36,116 bases of DNA. Origin: Tieghemiomyces parasiticus. Taxonomy: Eukaryota; Kickxellomycota; Dimargaritomycetes; Dimargaritales; Dimargaritaceae. Both the position numbers and the translations under genes were made by a program. Location of the stretch: the NCBI GenBank assembly GCA_027575765.1, contig JANBPT010000431.1, forward strand, positions 1 through 36,116. The letters run 5' to 3'. The notes beneath the pieces are model-generated. The model searched no databases. It was not told where the DNA came from and was given only the letters and a program-made list of their open reading frames with translations. Below, piece after piece: positions 1 to 9,688 of the stretch (its first letter is position 1; the number at the start of each line of letters is the position of its first letter).

Positions 1-1213
1 CCATAGGCTAACAGGCACCGAAGCTGGTGCGCCCGAGCGAAGGTGCGCGCCTCCTTGTGAATCTGCTGGGCCAGCTCACGCGTGGGGGCCACTATCAGGG
101 CCCCCGGGCCCTCACCCGCCGCCAGGGGAGCCTGGTGTATCAGATGAATGATGAGTGGCAGGATAAAGGCGAGTGTCTTGCCCGACCCAGTTGGGGAAAT
201 ACCGACCAGGTCCCGGCCTAAGAGGGCGGCGGGGACAGCTAGCCGCTGGATGACGGTCGGGTACATAAACTGGTGTTGGTCGACAATCTCTTGTAGCGGG
301 GTGCTGAGACCGAAATGGACAAACTCAGTACCGGGCTTGGGAACGGCGGATCCGCGGACCTGGACCCCCCACTGCCGGTGGAGGTTCCGCACGTCCTCTC
401 GGTCCAGGGCAGCCACCGCCGGGTGCTCAGTATAACCCGTCGAATGGAGCGGGGAGTATGAAAATTTGCTGTGATCAACGGCTTCCAGAGGCTCCACGTC
501 CGTCTTACCGGGATCTGTAGGCACTTCATTCTCCAGGTCCGCCAGATGCCGTTCCGTCGCGTAAACCTCCTCATCCGAACCCATGCCCGAGATATCCAGC
601 GGGTGGTCTGATAACCCTGCTGGTCCGGCCGTCTCCAAATTTTCTAATGGGTCCTCGTTATCAAACCGGTGCGCGTCGACCTGAAGTGGATAAGTGTAAA
701 AGGAATAAATAAAATTAAAAAAGCGAACCAGGGATTATATATTAGCGGGTCAGGGTGTCAGGGGGGGAAGCTAGTCGATCTTTTCGGCTGAACCTACTGG
801 GCCGTGTGGTGAGCACCCCCAGCCTCAACTTGGCCCTCGCTAACCGAACCTACCTTAGCCATGTTGGGTTCCGCTTGCGCCTCCGAAGCAACCTGGCGGT
901 CGATTCCGGCCATGAAAGCGTCCAGTTCATCGTCAGGGTCAGTGTTCGTGCATTTAGTCGGCACGGCCGCCTCCCCCTGCTGGTCTGGGCCAGCAGTGGC
1001 ACACAGACGCTTAGGTGGCCTTGCCGCATCCTCTTCATCGTCGAAGCGCAGAGTGGGCTTATAGGTGCCATCGTCGGGTTCCCCGAAGGCATTGGGTTTG
1101 GCCGTCGAAAGTGGCCTGTCCTGGCCTGAGGAGGGGTTCGGTTTGGGTCGTGACTTGAGGCCAAATTGAATCTTGGGCTTGAAGCCCGCGGCCGTCGTCG
1201 GCTTATGGTTCAT
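1..1213 (-). CDS. DDX42: DDX42-like DEAD-box RNA helicase, 5' part (partial)
   Basis: ATP-dependent RNA helicase, probably nuclear and linked to U2 snRNP and splicing, as DDX42/Prp5 relatives are. I read two exons: 1213..854 and 680..1, continuing beyond the window. The intron at 681-853 starts GTAGGT, ends CTTCAG and is in phase 0. The start is the ATG at 1211-1213. The N-terminus is basic and polar and carries DDELDAFMAGI (residues 95-104 region), a DDX42/DDX46-type signature. Exon 2 holds an acidic linker, a DHSKFSY block, a Q-motif segment ending in YPTVIQ, motif I as SPTGSGKT (about 175-200) and motif Ia as PTRELAQQI (about 65-90). The DEAD box and the helicase C domain lie outside the window. 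Order and spacing fit DDX42 better than Prp5 or DDX46, but the truncated part could change this. Motif I starts with Ser where Ala is usual. Confidence 0.9.
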
Positions 1214-1655
1214 GGGGATGTCAATGGAGAGTAGAGGCTATATATTGACAATGCTGGAATAACGAGTAGGCAGTATGAGTCTGGTCACAATCATCAACGA
1301 AGCTATCCTCGAAGTAAAAAGGCTCGGTTGGTATGGAGTAACGGAAGTGGGGACGAGCTAGTGGCGTCAAAATCCCCCATGCCAAAATCAAGCTTGACTC
1401 AGAGACAACATACCAAACGGGCCGACAGACCCTGAGTTACAGCCAACGCAACTACTATGTGAAGTAGCGAGAAGGTTTCGATATCTCTTCCGTACGTTTT
1501 GAGAGATATGGCACGCCTTCGGTAGTAGAAAGGGAACACACTCAGTAACCATGTCCTTCATATTCCAGAAAGGAAAGGCTGATGCCATGTGAACCTATAA
1601 AGACCTTTGGTGGATTAAATGTTAGTAAATGATTAATTTGGCAAAAAAAATTTCA
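1214..1655. other. Intergenic, upstream of DDX42-like gene and 5S rRNA
   Basis: No recognisable gene. It should hold the promoter of the DDX42-like gene (minus strand) and the 5' flank of the 5S gene. The 66-residue minus ORF at 1388-1588 resembles nothing I know. An A/T-rich stretch with an A8 run (1643-1650) lies directly before the 5S gene. Confidence 0.6.
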
Positions 1656-1771
1656 GTTGCGGCCATATGTTGGAGTTAGCACCGTATCCCGTTAGATCTG
1701 CGAAGTTAAGGCCCAGTCGGCCGATTTAGTACTAAGGTGGGTGACCACTTGGGAATAGTCGGTGCAGCAAC
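1656..1771 (+). rRNA. 5S ribosomal RNA
   Basis: RNA component of the large ribosomal subunit, transcribed by RNA polymerase III. The segment begins GTTGCGGCCATA and ends GTGCAGCAAC, so the two ends pair as helix I. The internal promoter is intact: box A around 1703-1716 (GAAGTTAAG followed by GCCC) and box C around 1731-1755 (GGTGGGTGACC). Helix IV is a clean hairpin, AGGTGG-GTGA-CCACTT. Helix V pairs CCGATT with AGTCGG. Helix I has one G-A mismatch at its sixth pair. Length is about 116 bases against the usual 118-120. It stands alone between protein genes with no 18S/28S nearby, as dispersed 5S genes do in many fungi. The exact ends could shift by 1-2 bases. Confidence 0.94.
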
Positions 1772-1777
1772 TTTTTT
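1772..1777 (+). terminator. RNA polymerase III T-run terminator of 5S rRNA
   Basis: Six T residues follow directly after the last paired base of the 5S gene, the standard Pol III stop signal. Confidence 0.85.
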
Positions 1778-2307
1778 AATTATAAATTGAAACCATGGTA
1801 GTAGAAATATTATTTTTCTATGGGCTCGCAGCAGCCGAGCCGTTAGAATAGTTTATCAGAATTCCGAGTGCCAAAAGAAATGCTCTGGCTACGGGGATCA
1901 AGTTTTCGAAAGTACTGTGCCAGATGAGGACGGTCATGCGGCCTCAATATTGTTTCGTTGCCATTCCATTAAATGGTACGCCGGAGGCCGGTTTCGGTGA
2001 AGCACCGGCCAGAGATACCCTCATGATTCATTCCATTGATTAGATGAAGCCCTTTGAGCCCTCTAATCAGCCGTTGGGGATTTTAAATCACGCCAAGCGG
2101 TTAGGGTGGCAAACTTCTGCCATCGAATACTTTTATGACGTGAACCACGAGGTGTCTAAAACCGGCACTGGCGGCGAGGATTATAATCGAAACGAAGAAG
2201 AGGCGAAGGCCAGTGAGTGGCAAGGGCTAAGACTTGGGACTAATTATTTGAAGGGCTGGAACGAGAGGGATGGAGGGGGGGTAAGTAACCAAGGGTGAAC
2301 AACATCC
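1778..2307. other. Intergenic with two perfect hairpins
   Basis: No gene recognised. It holds two inverted repeats: GGCTCG/CGAGCC (1823-1828 and 1836-1841, 7-base loop) and GGCCGGT/ACCGGCC (1986-1992 and 2004-2010, 11-base loop). The right part is the 3' flank of ornithine decarboxylase. The 84-residue plus ORF at 2044-2298 looks like chance. Confidence 0.5.
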
Positions 2308-3723
2308 TTAAATGAGGTACTGGTACGGGATCACGTTGCGGGAATCGGTGTAAATCACGCGGGGTATCTGGAACCCGTTGAACTGGGAGGCGGCACAGAT
2401 GGTGTAGGCACCCATATTGTGATACACTAGCCAGTCGCCGACTTCGAGGGTGGGCAAACGAGCCGACTCGTTGATACAGTCGATCCCGTCGCAGGTTGGA
2501 CCCCACACCTTGCACGGGCGGAGGCAATCCGCCGCGGCCCAATCAATCGTGCCGGAGCTGGCGAGGGAGCCCTCCAACACGGGAGATCCACGATGAGAGT
2601 CCCGACCGGACGGATAGTAAGTGCCCTGACGGATCATGACCTCGGGGGTCACGACGGCGTGGTCAAACATGATACAGTTGAAGCTACCGTAGACGCCGTC
2701 GTTGACGTAGTAGCTATGCTCAACGGGGGCGTCCGGGGCAGTGGAACCGCCGGAAATCTCGCGCCGGGCAATCACGTTGACGGCCAGGGAGAAGGCGGCG
2801 GCGGCGAAGAAGCGGCCAGGTTCACCAATGATGCGTACCCCGGCATCGGACGGGAAGTATTCGTCCAGGGCTTTACGCAGTACAGTGGCCGCCTCGATAA
2901 AGGTCACGTCGGACTCGCCGTCCCAACCGGGGAACCCGCCGCCAATGTCAAGCACGTGCATGTCGTAGCCCAGGGCTCGGCCCTCTTGGAACACCACGTG
3001 GGCACGCTGGACGGCGTCACGGAAGGTGGCGGCGTCGCGACAGCCGCTACCGACATGGAAGCTGACACCGGCCACGTCCAGGCCAAGGTCACGAGCCTGG
3101 CGGAGTAGCGAGGCGGTGGCATGCGGGGGCACGCCGAACTTCATGCCGAGCTGGCACACGGACTTGGAGTCGTCAGCCAGGACCCGGAGGATCAGGCGGG
3201 CACGCGGGTGCAGGCGCCGAATCTTGACCAGCTCATCATAATTGTCAAAGGTCATCATGGCCACGCCATGTGCGGCAGCGTAGCGGAGGTGTGAGGCCTG
3301 CTTGCACGGGTTGGCGTAGACAATGTTGTCGGTGCAGTCGGTAAGCGGGAGGACGGCCTCAATCTCGGCCCGGCTGGCGCAGTCGAAACCCGCACCCAAC
3401 TTGGCCAGGAGGCGCAGCAGCACTGGATCGGGGTTACACTTGACGGCGTAGAACGGGTGGACGCGGGGCAGATGTTCACGCCACAGAAGAAACTGCTGAT
3501 AGACGCGGCCCAGATCGGCCACATAGAAGGCGTCCTCAGCGCCGTGGTCTAGGATCTCGGCCCGGAACAGGTCGGCCAGACTAGCGAAGTGAACTGTCGG
3601 GGCAGTCACCTCCGCCGGCTGCTCGACGGCCTTGGCCAAGCGGTCGGCCATATTGAACGGGCTGCTGGCGAGCACAGGGTCGTCCAGCAGGGCCTCAGGA
3701 ATGGTGCGGGAGAGGGAGCTCAT
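2308..3723 (-). CDS. SPE1: Ornithine decarboxylase
   Basis: PLP-dependent, cytosolic enzyme that decarboxylates ornithine to putrescine, the first step of polyamine synthesis. It reads as one exon of 471 residues ending NVIPYQYLI-TAA. I start at the ATG at 3723; reading further upstream would need a GTG start, which fungi do not normally use. All key family residues are present: the PLP lysine in FYAVKCN (Lys95), FHVGSG (His223), the glycine loop DIGGGFPG (about 259-266), the phosphate-binding GEPGR (300-304) and the catalytic cysteine in WGPTCDGID (Cys411). Both halves of the fold, the TIM barrel and the C-terminal beta domain, are complete. Family regulation by antizyme cannot be judged from this locus. 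No antizyme gene is seen here. Confidence 0.97.
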   Translation of the reverse strand: MSSLSRTIPEALLDDPVLASSPFNMADRLAKAVEQPAEVTAPTVHFASLADLFRAEILDHGAEDAFYVADLGRVYQQFLLWREHLPRVHPFYAVKCNPDPVLLRLLAKLGAGFDCASRAEIEAVLPLTDCTDNIVYANPCKQASHLRYAAAHGVAMMTFDNYDELVKIRRLHPRARLILRVLADDSKSVCQLGMKFGVPPHATASLLRQARDLGLDVAGVSFHVGSGCRDAATFRDAVQRAHVVFQEGRALGYDMHVLDIGGGFPGWDGESDVTFIEAATVLRKALDEYFPSDAGVRIIGEPGRFFAAAAFSLAVNVIARREISGGSTAPDAPVEHSYYVNDGVYGSFNCIMFDHAVVTPEVMIRQGTYYPSGRDSHRGSPVLEGSLASSGTIDWAAADCLRPCKVWGPTCDGIDCINESARLPTLEVGDWLVYHNMGAYTICAASQFNGFQIPRVIYTDSRNVIPYQYLI

Positions 3724-3825
3724 GATGGAGACGGGGTGAGCGAGAGGTGGGGGGGGATACACGGAGTGTGGCTAGGAAGGGGGAGGGGAGGGGAAAAATA
3801 AGGTGGGGTCCACTAATCACGTGGG

Positions 3826-3834
3826 TATTTTATG
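3826..3834 (-). promoter_or_regulatory. Possible TATA element of ornithine decarboxylase
   Basis: The minus strand reads CATAAAATA about 105 bases upstream of the ATG. A CACGTG hexamer (3818-3823, as ATCACGTGG on the plus strand) lies next to it. Assignment is by position and motif only. Confidence 0.4.
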
Positions 3835-5390
3835 CGGGGGTGGGGACAATCACTGTGTGTTTGGGGGGAGGGGAAATCGCTCACACTCGAAGCAAAGTGC
3901 AGGGTCTAGCGACTGTGAATAAATAACGGCGACGGGGATCAGATAACTAGAGTGCTGACGACAGACAACAAGTAAGCTCCAATATTGAGGTACGGATAAC
4001 ACAAGCAATCACACAGCCAGGGTATTCCACAGGTGGGCTGAGGAACACCAGAATTGGATGGTGCAAAAAAATATGGTAAATAACCGGTCCCACTGCGGCA
4101 GCGCGTGGATTGAAGAGGGTCTTGATGAGTAAAAATATGAACTATCAAGACACGCACGCTAACAGCGCAGCAGTATAACCCGGAATCGGTCTGTAGCAAG
4201 AGCGAACGAGGACGTTTTTGCAGACGGAGCACGACGACCGGGTCAGAGCCACCCGGGTTGGAAGGCTTGGATTAGCGGTGGGGGGAACAAAAACTAGCGA
4301 TATTGAGTCGATTGGGAGGGGGGACACGTCGGCGGAGCGCACGACGTAGAAAAGTGCGGATTTAGGCCGGGCAAAAGTAGCAGAAGGTGTGCCAAGGGGG
4401 TGGCGGGTCGGCGCAACCGGGCAGCATCAAAGGCGAGCAGGGGCTGGACAACTCCGTGGAGGAGAGGAGGGTGGCTTATGGACACCTTTCCGGGCGTAAG
4501 GGAAAAGTGTTCGACAGCGCCAGCAGAGGGGATTAGAGGGTTAGAAGGCCAGGACCGCCAGCTTTCAACAGGGACGATCTTTACGGGGACCGGGGGTGGT
4601 GGTGAGGGATCCGAGATGGGGGCGAGTTGGGCGGCAATCTGAGGAGGTGTAGCTGATGCCGACGGGATTGGTAGGCGTAGTGGCAATGGGAGCAAAGGTG
4701 GATTGGCACGGACGGGAGAGATCCGTTATAAGGGGGAAGCGTGAGGGCAGTAGAAGAAAAAGAAGACAGGCGGTGGTGAGACGAGCAAGTGGTGCCGAGG
4801 ACGTTACGTTGGGAACAGGCTAGAGGCGGTGTCTAATAGGCTTGGACATGGACCGATAGAGCCCGCCGAGTGGCGCTCCGCTACTGCGGTGGAGGAGCCT
4901 GGCGGATGGGGGTGAGGTGCTAAAGCGGTGGTGCTCAGGATGGGGATGAAGTTAATAGGTTCGCGGTGAGTGGTCGGTGGGATCGCTCAAGCGACGTCAC
5001 TGGTGGAGCGGTCGGTCGGAGGGGGGCGGGGGCGGGCAAGAAAGTGGCAATGTGTGAGGGGGGAGTGAACGGCCAAGGTCTCAGGAGAAGCCATCGGCGA
5101 AGTAGCCAGTGGTGCGGGAGGATCGCGGCGCCCGAGAAGGGTTGTACGACAGGCAGGGCCGGTATACAAGAGAGGCTCAGGAGGCCGGATTGGGGCAAAT
5201 CAGGAAGCAAGTGGCGTGAGCGGAACCTATTTATACATTGGCAGTGTGCTGTGAGGTAGGCCCCCTATCGGATAGGTGGGAATACGCTACGGCGGAGCGC
5301 ATGAGGCAGAATCCAATGCTCCAAATACCCTAGGCACGTAGAGGCGACGGGGATAAGACGCTGAAACGCGAGGTTTATGAGTCTTAGTTG
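3835..5390. other. Gene-poor region upstream of ODC; purine-rich plus strand
   Basis: No recognisable gene. From the ODC start to about 5200 the plus strand is strongly purine-rich (many GGGG and GAGG blocks), so the ODC sense strand is pyrimidine-rich, which may be a long leader or promoter. Several open frames exist (for example 4294-4695 minus, 133 codons), but their products are proline- and leucine-rich low-complexity strings in all frames and look compositional. Confidence 0.5.
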
Positions 5391-7072
5391 TTACATACCA
5401 ACGGCACCACTGCCACCGAAATGGCGCAGAGCGACAGATAGGCTGAAGCCGTGGGTCGCTAGATAAACCTGGCGAAATGGGCCGTGGCTATCTTTGCGAG
5501 ATAGTCCGCCAATGACTGCTGGTACACTCAGGGCTATGGCCACGCTTCCAGTGGCGAGGCCGGATACAGCCTGGGCGGTGCTAACCGGCCTTCGGTTCAA
5601 TCCGTCATCTCTGAGCGGGGCTAGGCTGGTGTTACTTGGACCGCCAGGCTATGAATGGAACTGCTACCTGTAAAGGAACAACTGCGTGACAATTTGTTTA
5701 CGCTGGTGGTGAAAGCCCCGACCCCTCCTGCTCCCACCATCCGCTGTAGGGCCGCCAGGTTAAACGTGCAATGGCCGAGCGGGAGATCCATCTGTGCCTC
5801 ATATTCCGCGCTAACTCCACCCCCAACCCGACTGAAAACGGCGGAGACCCAAAAGTGTCACACATCGGAAGGACAGCCGATATAGCCGAAGCAAACGAAC
5901 CATGTTCGGCGCACAATTGAGTGGGTCACTCTGGTTGGACAGCGGCCCAGCTTCTGTAGCCGTTTTGCCACGCACAATGGGTCGTCTAACCTTGCTGATC
6001 ACTAGAGTACGTGGCCCGTAGTCCTCTAGGGCCGGGCTCTCACCTCACTAACGCTCTTCTTACCCCCTGTTTCGACGGCGTCATGAGGTTCCTCGATCCC
6101 CTTAAATCCACTCTTACTACGACGGCTGGAAACTACCCACCGACACCAGATCTGATCTAGTCAAGTGCATGCCATGCACCGCTGGAAAAGTACAATCAGG
6201 CAGAGCTGATCGAGAGAATAATTACACACACGATTTTATATTCGCCGGCTGCTTCATAGGTGAGTTACCCAAGGCTATATCTCTACGATCGAATAATACT
6301 CGAACGTAAGTTATGCTGTAGTGACGCAGAGAGGAAGGTCGTTATGGTCTACAAGCTCTATTGTAGAAAATGCCATGAAACCAGCTTAATAGAATTAAAT
6401 GCCCACTGAAGCCGAGTAAAGTTTGAAAGTCGATGTAGTAGTTCATTTGGGACGGACCGGTTCGTGCTGAGATAGCTGAAAGGCGCACTGATATGAAGGC
6501 CGGGGAAAGCGAGTGGTGGCGGAGTCCAACCGCTACACAGGGGGATGGGGACATCCTAACGGAAAACCATCTAGCCCAATTAGGGTTCGTGCACGGCTTC
6601 ATGAACAACCACCCTTTCGCTTGGACATTCATCAATGGGGATTCGCCCAAGTGCGCCTTTGATGTGAAGACTAGGCCACACAGACACACGGAGAAAGGCA
6701 CTTCACATGATCGACTGGGGAACGTGTCGTAGTCACCTCCTGTTACAAGAGAACATCCGTCGCCGCCATTCCGAAACCAATTGAACTAAATACGGGTTGC
6801 GTTGGCCACCACCAGCCTCACGGATCGCTGGTACACCATATCATCAAGCGATGGCCTCATCTTCCATAGGGCCAAGTATACCATGCACCGGGCTAAGGTT
6901 TTTACTTAAGCTTATCGGGCCGTTGATGCCATGGTAGCTTACGTAGGAGGTCACATACTCTCGTTCTGTACCTTAACTAGATTGATCTATATTTGTTATT
7001 TTCATTGCAAGGTCAGACCAGGCACTGTCGATAAAATAAAATATTGTCTCGCGATTCACTCCGCCCCTCTCT
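5391..7072. other. Gene-poor region upstream to PEX11C 3' end
   Basis: I see no domain, tRNA or clear repeat. Open frames include 6342-6701 (minus, 119 codons) and 6493-6732 (plus, 79 codons), which overlap on opposite strands; neither product matches a family I recognise. Decayed repeat DNA is possible but unproven. Confidence 0.45.
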
Positions 7073-8105
7073 TCACCCTAACGCCTTCCATCCACTGTAG
7101 ACCTGTGCCAGAGCGGCAAGGGTGCCGCAGATACCGACCCCGACGTCGGGAAGAGTGGACGCCGGATACGACCAGTGGATCGTAAGCGGGAAGTACGCGG
7201 TATTGATCGCAAACTGAACCCACCAGTCGCGGCGCTGACGGTGCCACGTGTCGAGCTTTGCCTGGAAGGCGGCCGGGTTAGCCTCGGCTTTATCAGCCAG
7301 AATCCGACGTTTGAGACGGTCGGCCTGTTGATACTCTTCATACAGAGTTAGGTAGTGGAGTACAACGTAGCCAGCCCAGAACCGACAGGACCAGACGCCG
7401 AGTTGGTCCACACGTTTCGGGGAGGCGAGTGCGGGCACAATCCCATGGGCGCCTAACCAGTAGGCGTGCTCGAGCGGGTAGTAGATAAGGTTGCACAGGT
7501 TTTCGAGTCGAGCCAAGCGTAGGAGATACCGGTTGGTCGGCGGGTTGCGTTCTAGGGCACACATGTAGTGGACCAGCGGGATGAGACCTGTGAACCGCGA
7601 GAGGATGCGGTAATCCGAGACGGGTCCGGCCAGGTTTCTGACCTGTTGGGCCAGCATAGACTTGTTGCGGCGCAGGGCGTACCAGACGACAATCTTGGAG
7701 AAGTATTGGATTAACTGAGGAGCAAGGTACACAGGTTGGTGGGGTTGGAGCGTAGACATTGCTTAATGGTTAGGAGTCACTACGGCAGCACGTATGCAAG
7801 GAGGGGGTGGTGACATGGTACATCAGGCGGCCAAACAAACTATCGGAGATGGCCATACTCACCATGAGGACCTTATCCGAACCCGAGGCGGACGAGAGAA
7901 ATCGTGTCAGACGGTCAAGCGTCGGCATAGGGTAGGTCTTGAGCAGCATGAGGATGCTGTCCAGGTCCCTGGGGCCCCGGCCAGCCATACTGCGCAGGCG
8001 AGCGAGCGTGGACCGGGCGGAAGAGGATGCGCTGGTGGTGGTGGCAGAGGGTGGGTCACGGCCAGAGGCCGCCAAACAGGGCTTCCCGCCCGTGATGCTG
8101 GGCAT
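7073..8105 (-). CDS. PEX11C: Peroxisomal membrane protein PEX11C
   Basis: Peroxin of the PEX11 family, which shapes, elongates and divides peroxisomes. Two exons: 8105..7863 and 7714..7073. The intron at 7715-7862 starts GTGAGT, ends TCAG and is in phase 0. The product is 294 residues. Exon 1 gives a Ser/Ala-rich N-terminus and the first PEX11 helix, ending SDKVLM; exon 2 continues LIQYFSKIVVWYALRR, the usual membrane-remodelling helix. Later come IYYPLEHAYWLGAHG, typical of the gamma/C subtype, and the C-terminal segment WWVQFAINTAYFPLTIHWS to the end GWKALG. The start at 8105 gives about 40 residues more than the core needs, so Met40 or Met53 are alternatives. It is followed on the same strand, 788 bases upstream, by OCA1. 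Confidence 0.9.
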
Positions 8106-8893
8106 GGTAGTGATAAAAAAGCAAGGTGCCGACGACTGGAACCACAGGAAATAAGGCTACCTAGTTAATAGGTAGGGCCAACTAGTACACCGTGGCCTAA
8201 TGAGTCGCCCCAAGAGAGTGGCCCGTCGCGTGTCAATCGGAAGAACGTCAAGGCCGGTCGATACTACGGGCAGGGTTGTCGGCGGTGGCCTCGGTAATAA
8301 GTTACGAGGGCGAGTTGGTGCTAAATGGAGACAGAAAAGTAGATAGGGTAGCAGTGGCCTGATGGTAATGACACGGGAGAGCGAACGGCGGGACCTGGGG
8401 GTGAAGAAGGAAGGGCATCCGGGTCCCAGGATGGGAATGGCAGAGGGATGGGTGAATGCACTGTCACGAGCGAGCCCGGCTCCTATTGCCCTTCGTCCCG
8501 AGGCACAAGCCAGCCGAGCAGAGGGTTGCTCGGGCAACCGCTGATGCCCTTTTTTGTAATCCCCCAGGTTTCGCTCTCGCTAGGCAGCCCCTGGCCTGGA
8601 TATTACGCGTGGCATGCCGATTTCACATGTCGCCCGTGCGGCTTTGGCCTGCCAATGTGCGGTCTCCGTACAGGCCAACGTGCCCCCCCCCGCCTGCCGT
8701 AGATTCACACCGTATAAACATATCCATCGGAGCTCGACCCATTCCGCATAGGCAGCCCAGGAACCCGCCCCATTCGATCAATTTGTTTTATCAAGAAAAA
8801 GGTATGTGTACACGGGTGGTTATGGCGAGTAGGGCCCATGGTTGGCCTCACCAATTGCCAATAAGAGGGGAGAAAAGAAGAATATAACCACCG
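8106..8893. other. Intergenic between OCA1 3' end and PEX11C start
   Basis: No gene recognised. Contains the PEX11C promoter and the 3' flank of OCA1. Frames at 8157-8537 (minus) and 8456-8887 (plus) overlap one another and resemble no family. Confidence 0.55.
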
Positions 8894-9688
8894 CTAGAGC
8901 CACTTGGGCGGGTCCTCGGGTATCCGTACCAGATCGGTATCGAACAACTCGATAAACTGTTCGTTCAGCAGCCGCACCTTCTGGCCAGCGTACCGCCGGT
9001 ACTCTTCGAAGATGGACGCCAGGTTCCAACGCTGCAGTTTACGCAGGCAGCCCACCACGGTGCCCGTCCGGTGGCGACCCAGGTTACACATGATGGCCAT
9101 CGGGTGGTGGCACGGGTCCAGGATAAGGGCCAGGGCCTCCAGCACCACGTCCTCCGTTACGGGCTCCCAGGCGTTCGCCGGGTTGAAGACGCCCAGGTGG
9201 TGGAGTCGAATGTCTTGATCGTCGAGGAAGTTGAGGCTAGTGGAGGGGTAGGACATGGGTCGCCAGAGTTAGCCAGTCGGTCGGCGGCAAGAAGCATTAC
9301 CCGGTAACTGGCCGCTAGATCACCGCCTGCGGGACCGAGCGTAACAATCCATACGGTCTAAATACGGGCGAGATGCGCTTTCGGACTTACAAGGACTGGT
9401 TGGGCTCTTCGGGTGCGAGCCAGACGATATGCTTGAGGCCGAGCCGCTCCAGGAACGGGTAGTTGAGCTCGTTGGGCTGGCCTGAGCGGTACAGATGCTC
9501 CTCGATGTAGCCGAAATTCTGCGGGCAGCGAGAGGGGTTCCCGTAAAAGTGGAGGAGGTGCGGAGTGCGATCGAAAATTAGCACAGGTATAGCCGACTGC
9601 CGAAAGGGCTTCTCTCTCCCCTCCCCCTCTGAACAGCCAAGGCAGGCCCATTGCTTACCGACGGCGGAACATAACGTTGGTAGGTCAT
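8894..9688 (-). CDS. OCA1: OCA1-type atypical dual-specificity phosphatase
   Basis: Member of the fungal OCA/SIW14 group of small cysteine phosphatases, several of which act on inositol pyrophosphates or oxidant-induced cell-cycle arrest. Three exons: 9688..9659, 9518..9391, 9236..8894. Introns are 9519-9658 (GTAAGC to GCAG, phase 0) and 9237-9390 (GTAAGT to CTAG, phase 2). The product is 166 residues, with frame closing exactly. Markers in order: VPPS joined to [41 protein letters not shown], then the P-loop CNLGRHRTG (Cys103, Arg109). The residue before the catalytic Cys is Met where classical HCX5R enzymes have His. The first exon encodes only ten residues. Another, longer N-terminus through an upstream exon cannot be excluded. 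Divergent from BRL1. Confidence 0.9.

Noticed and set aside
3724..3762. Longer N-terminus for ornithine decarboxylase starting at 3762
   Set aside because: It would begin at GTG; the ATG at 3723 matches the family and has good context.
4294..4695. 133-codon minus-strand Pro/Leu-rich frame
   Set aside because: Low complexity in several frames because of the C/T-rich strand; no family resemblance.
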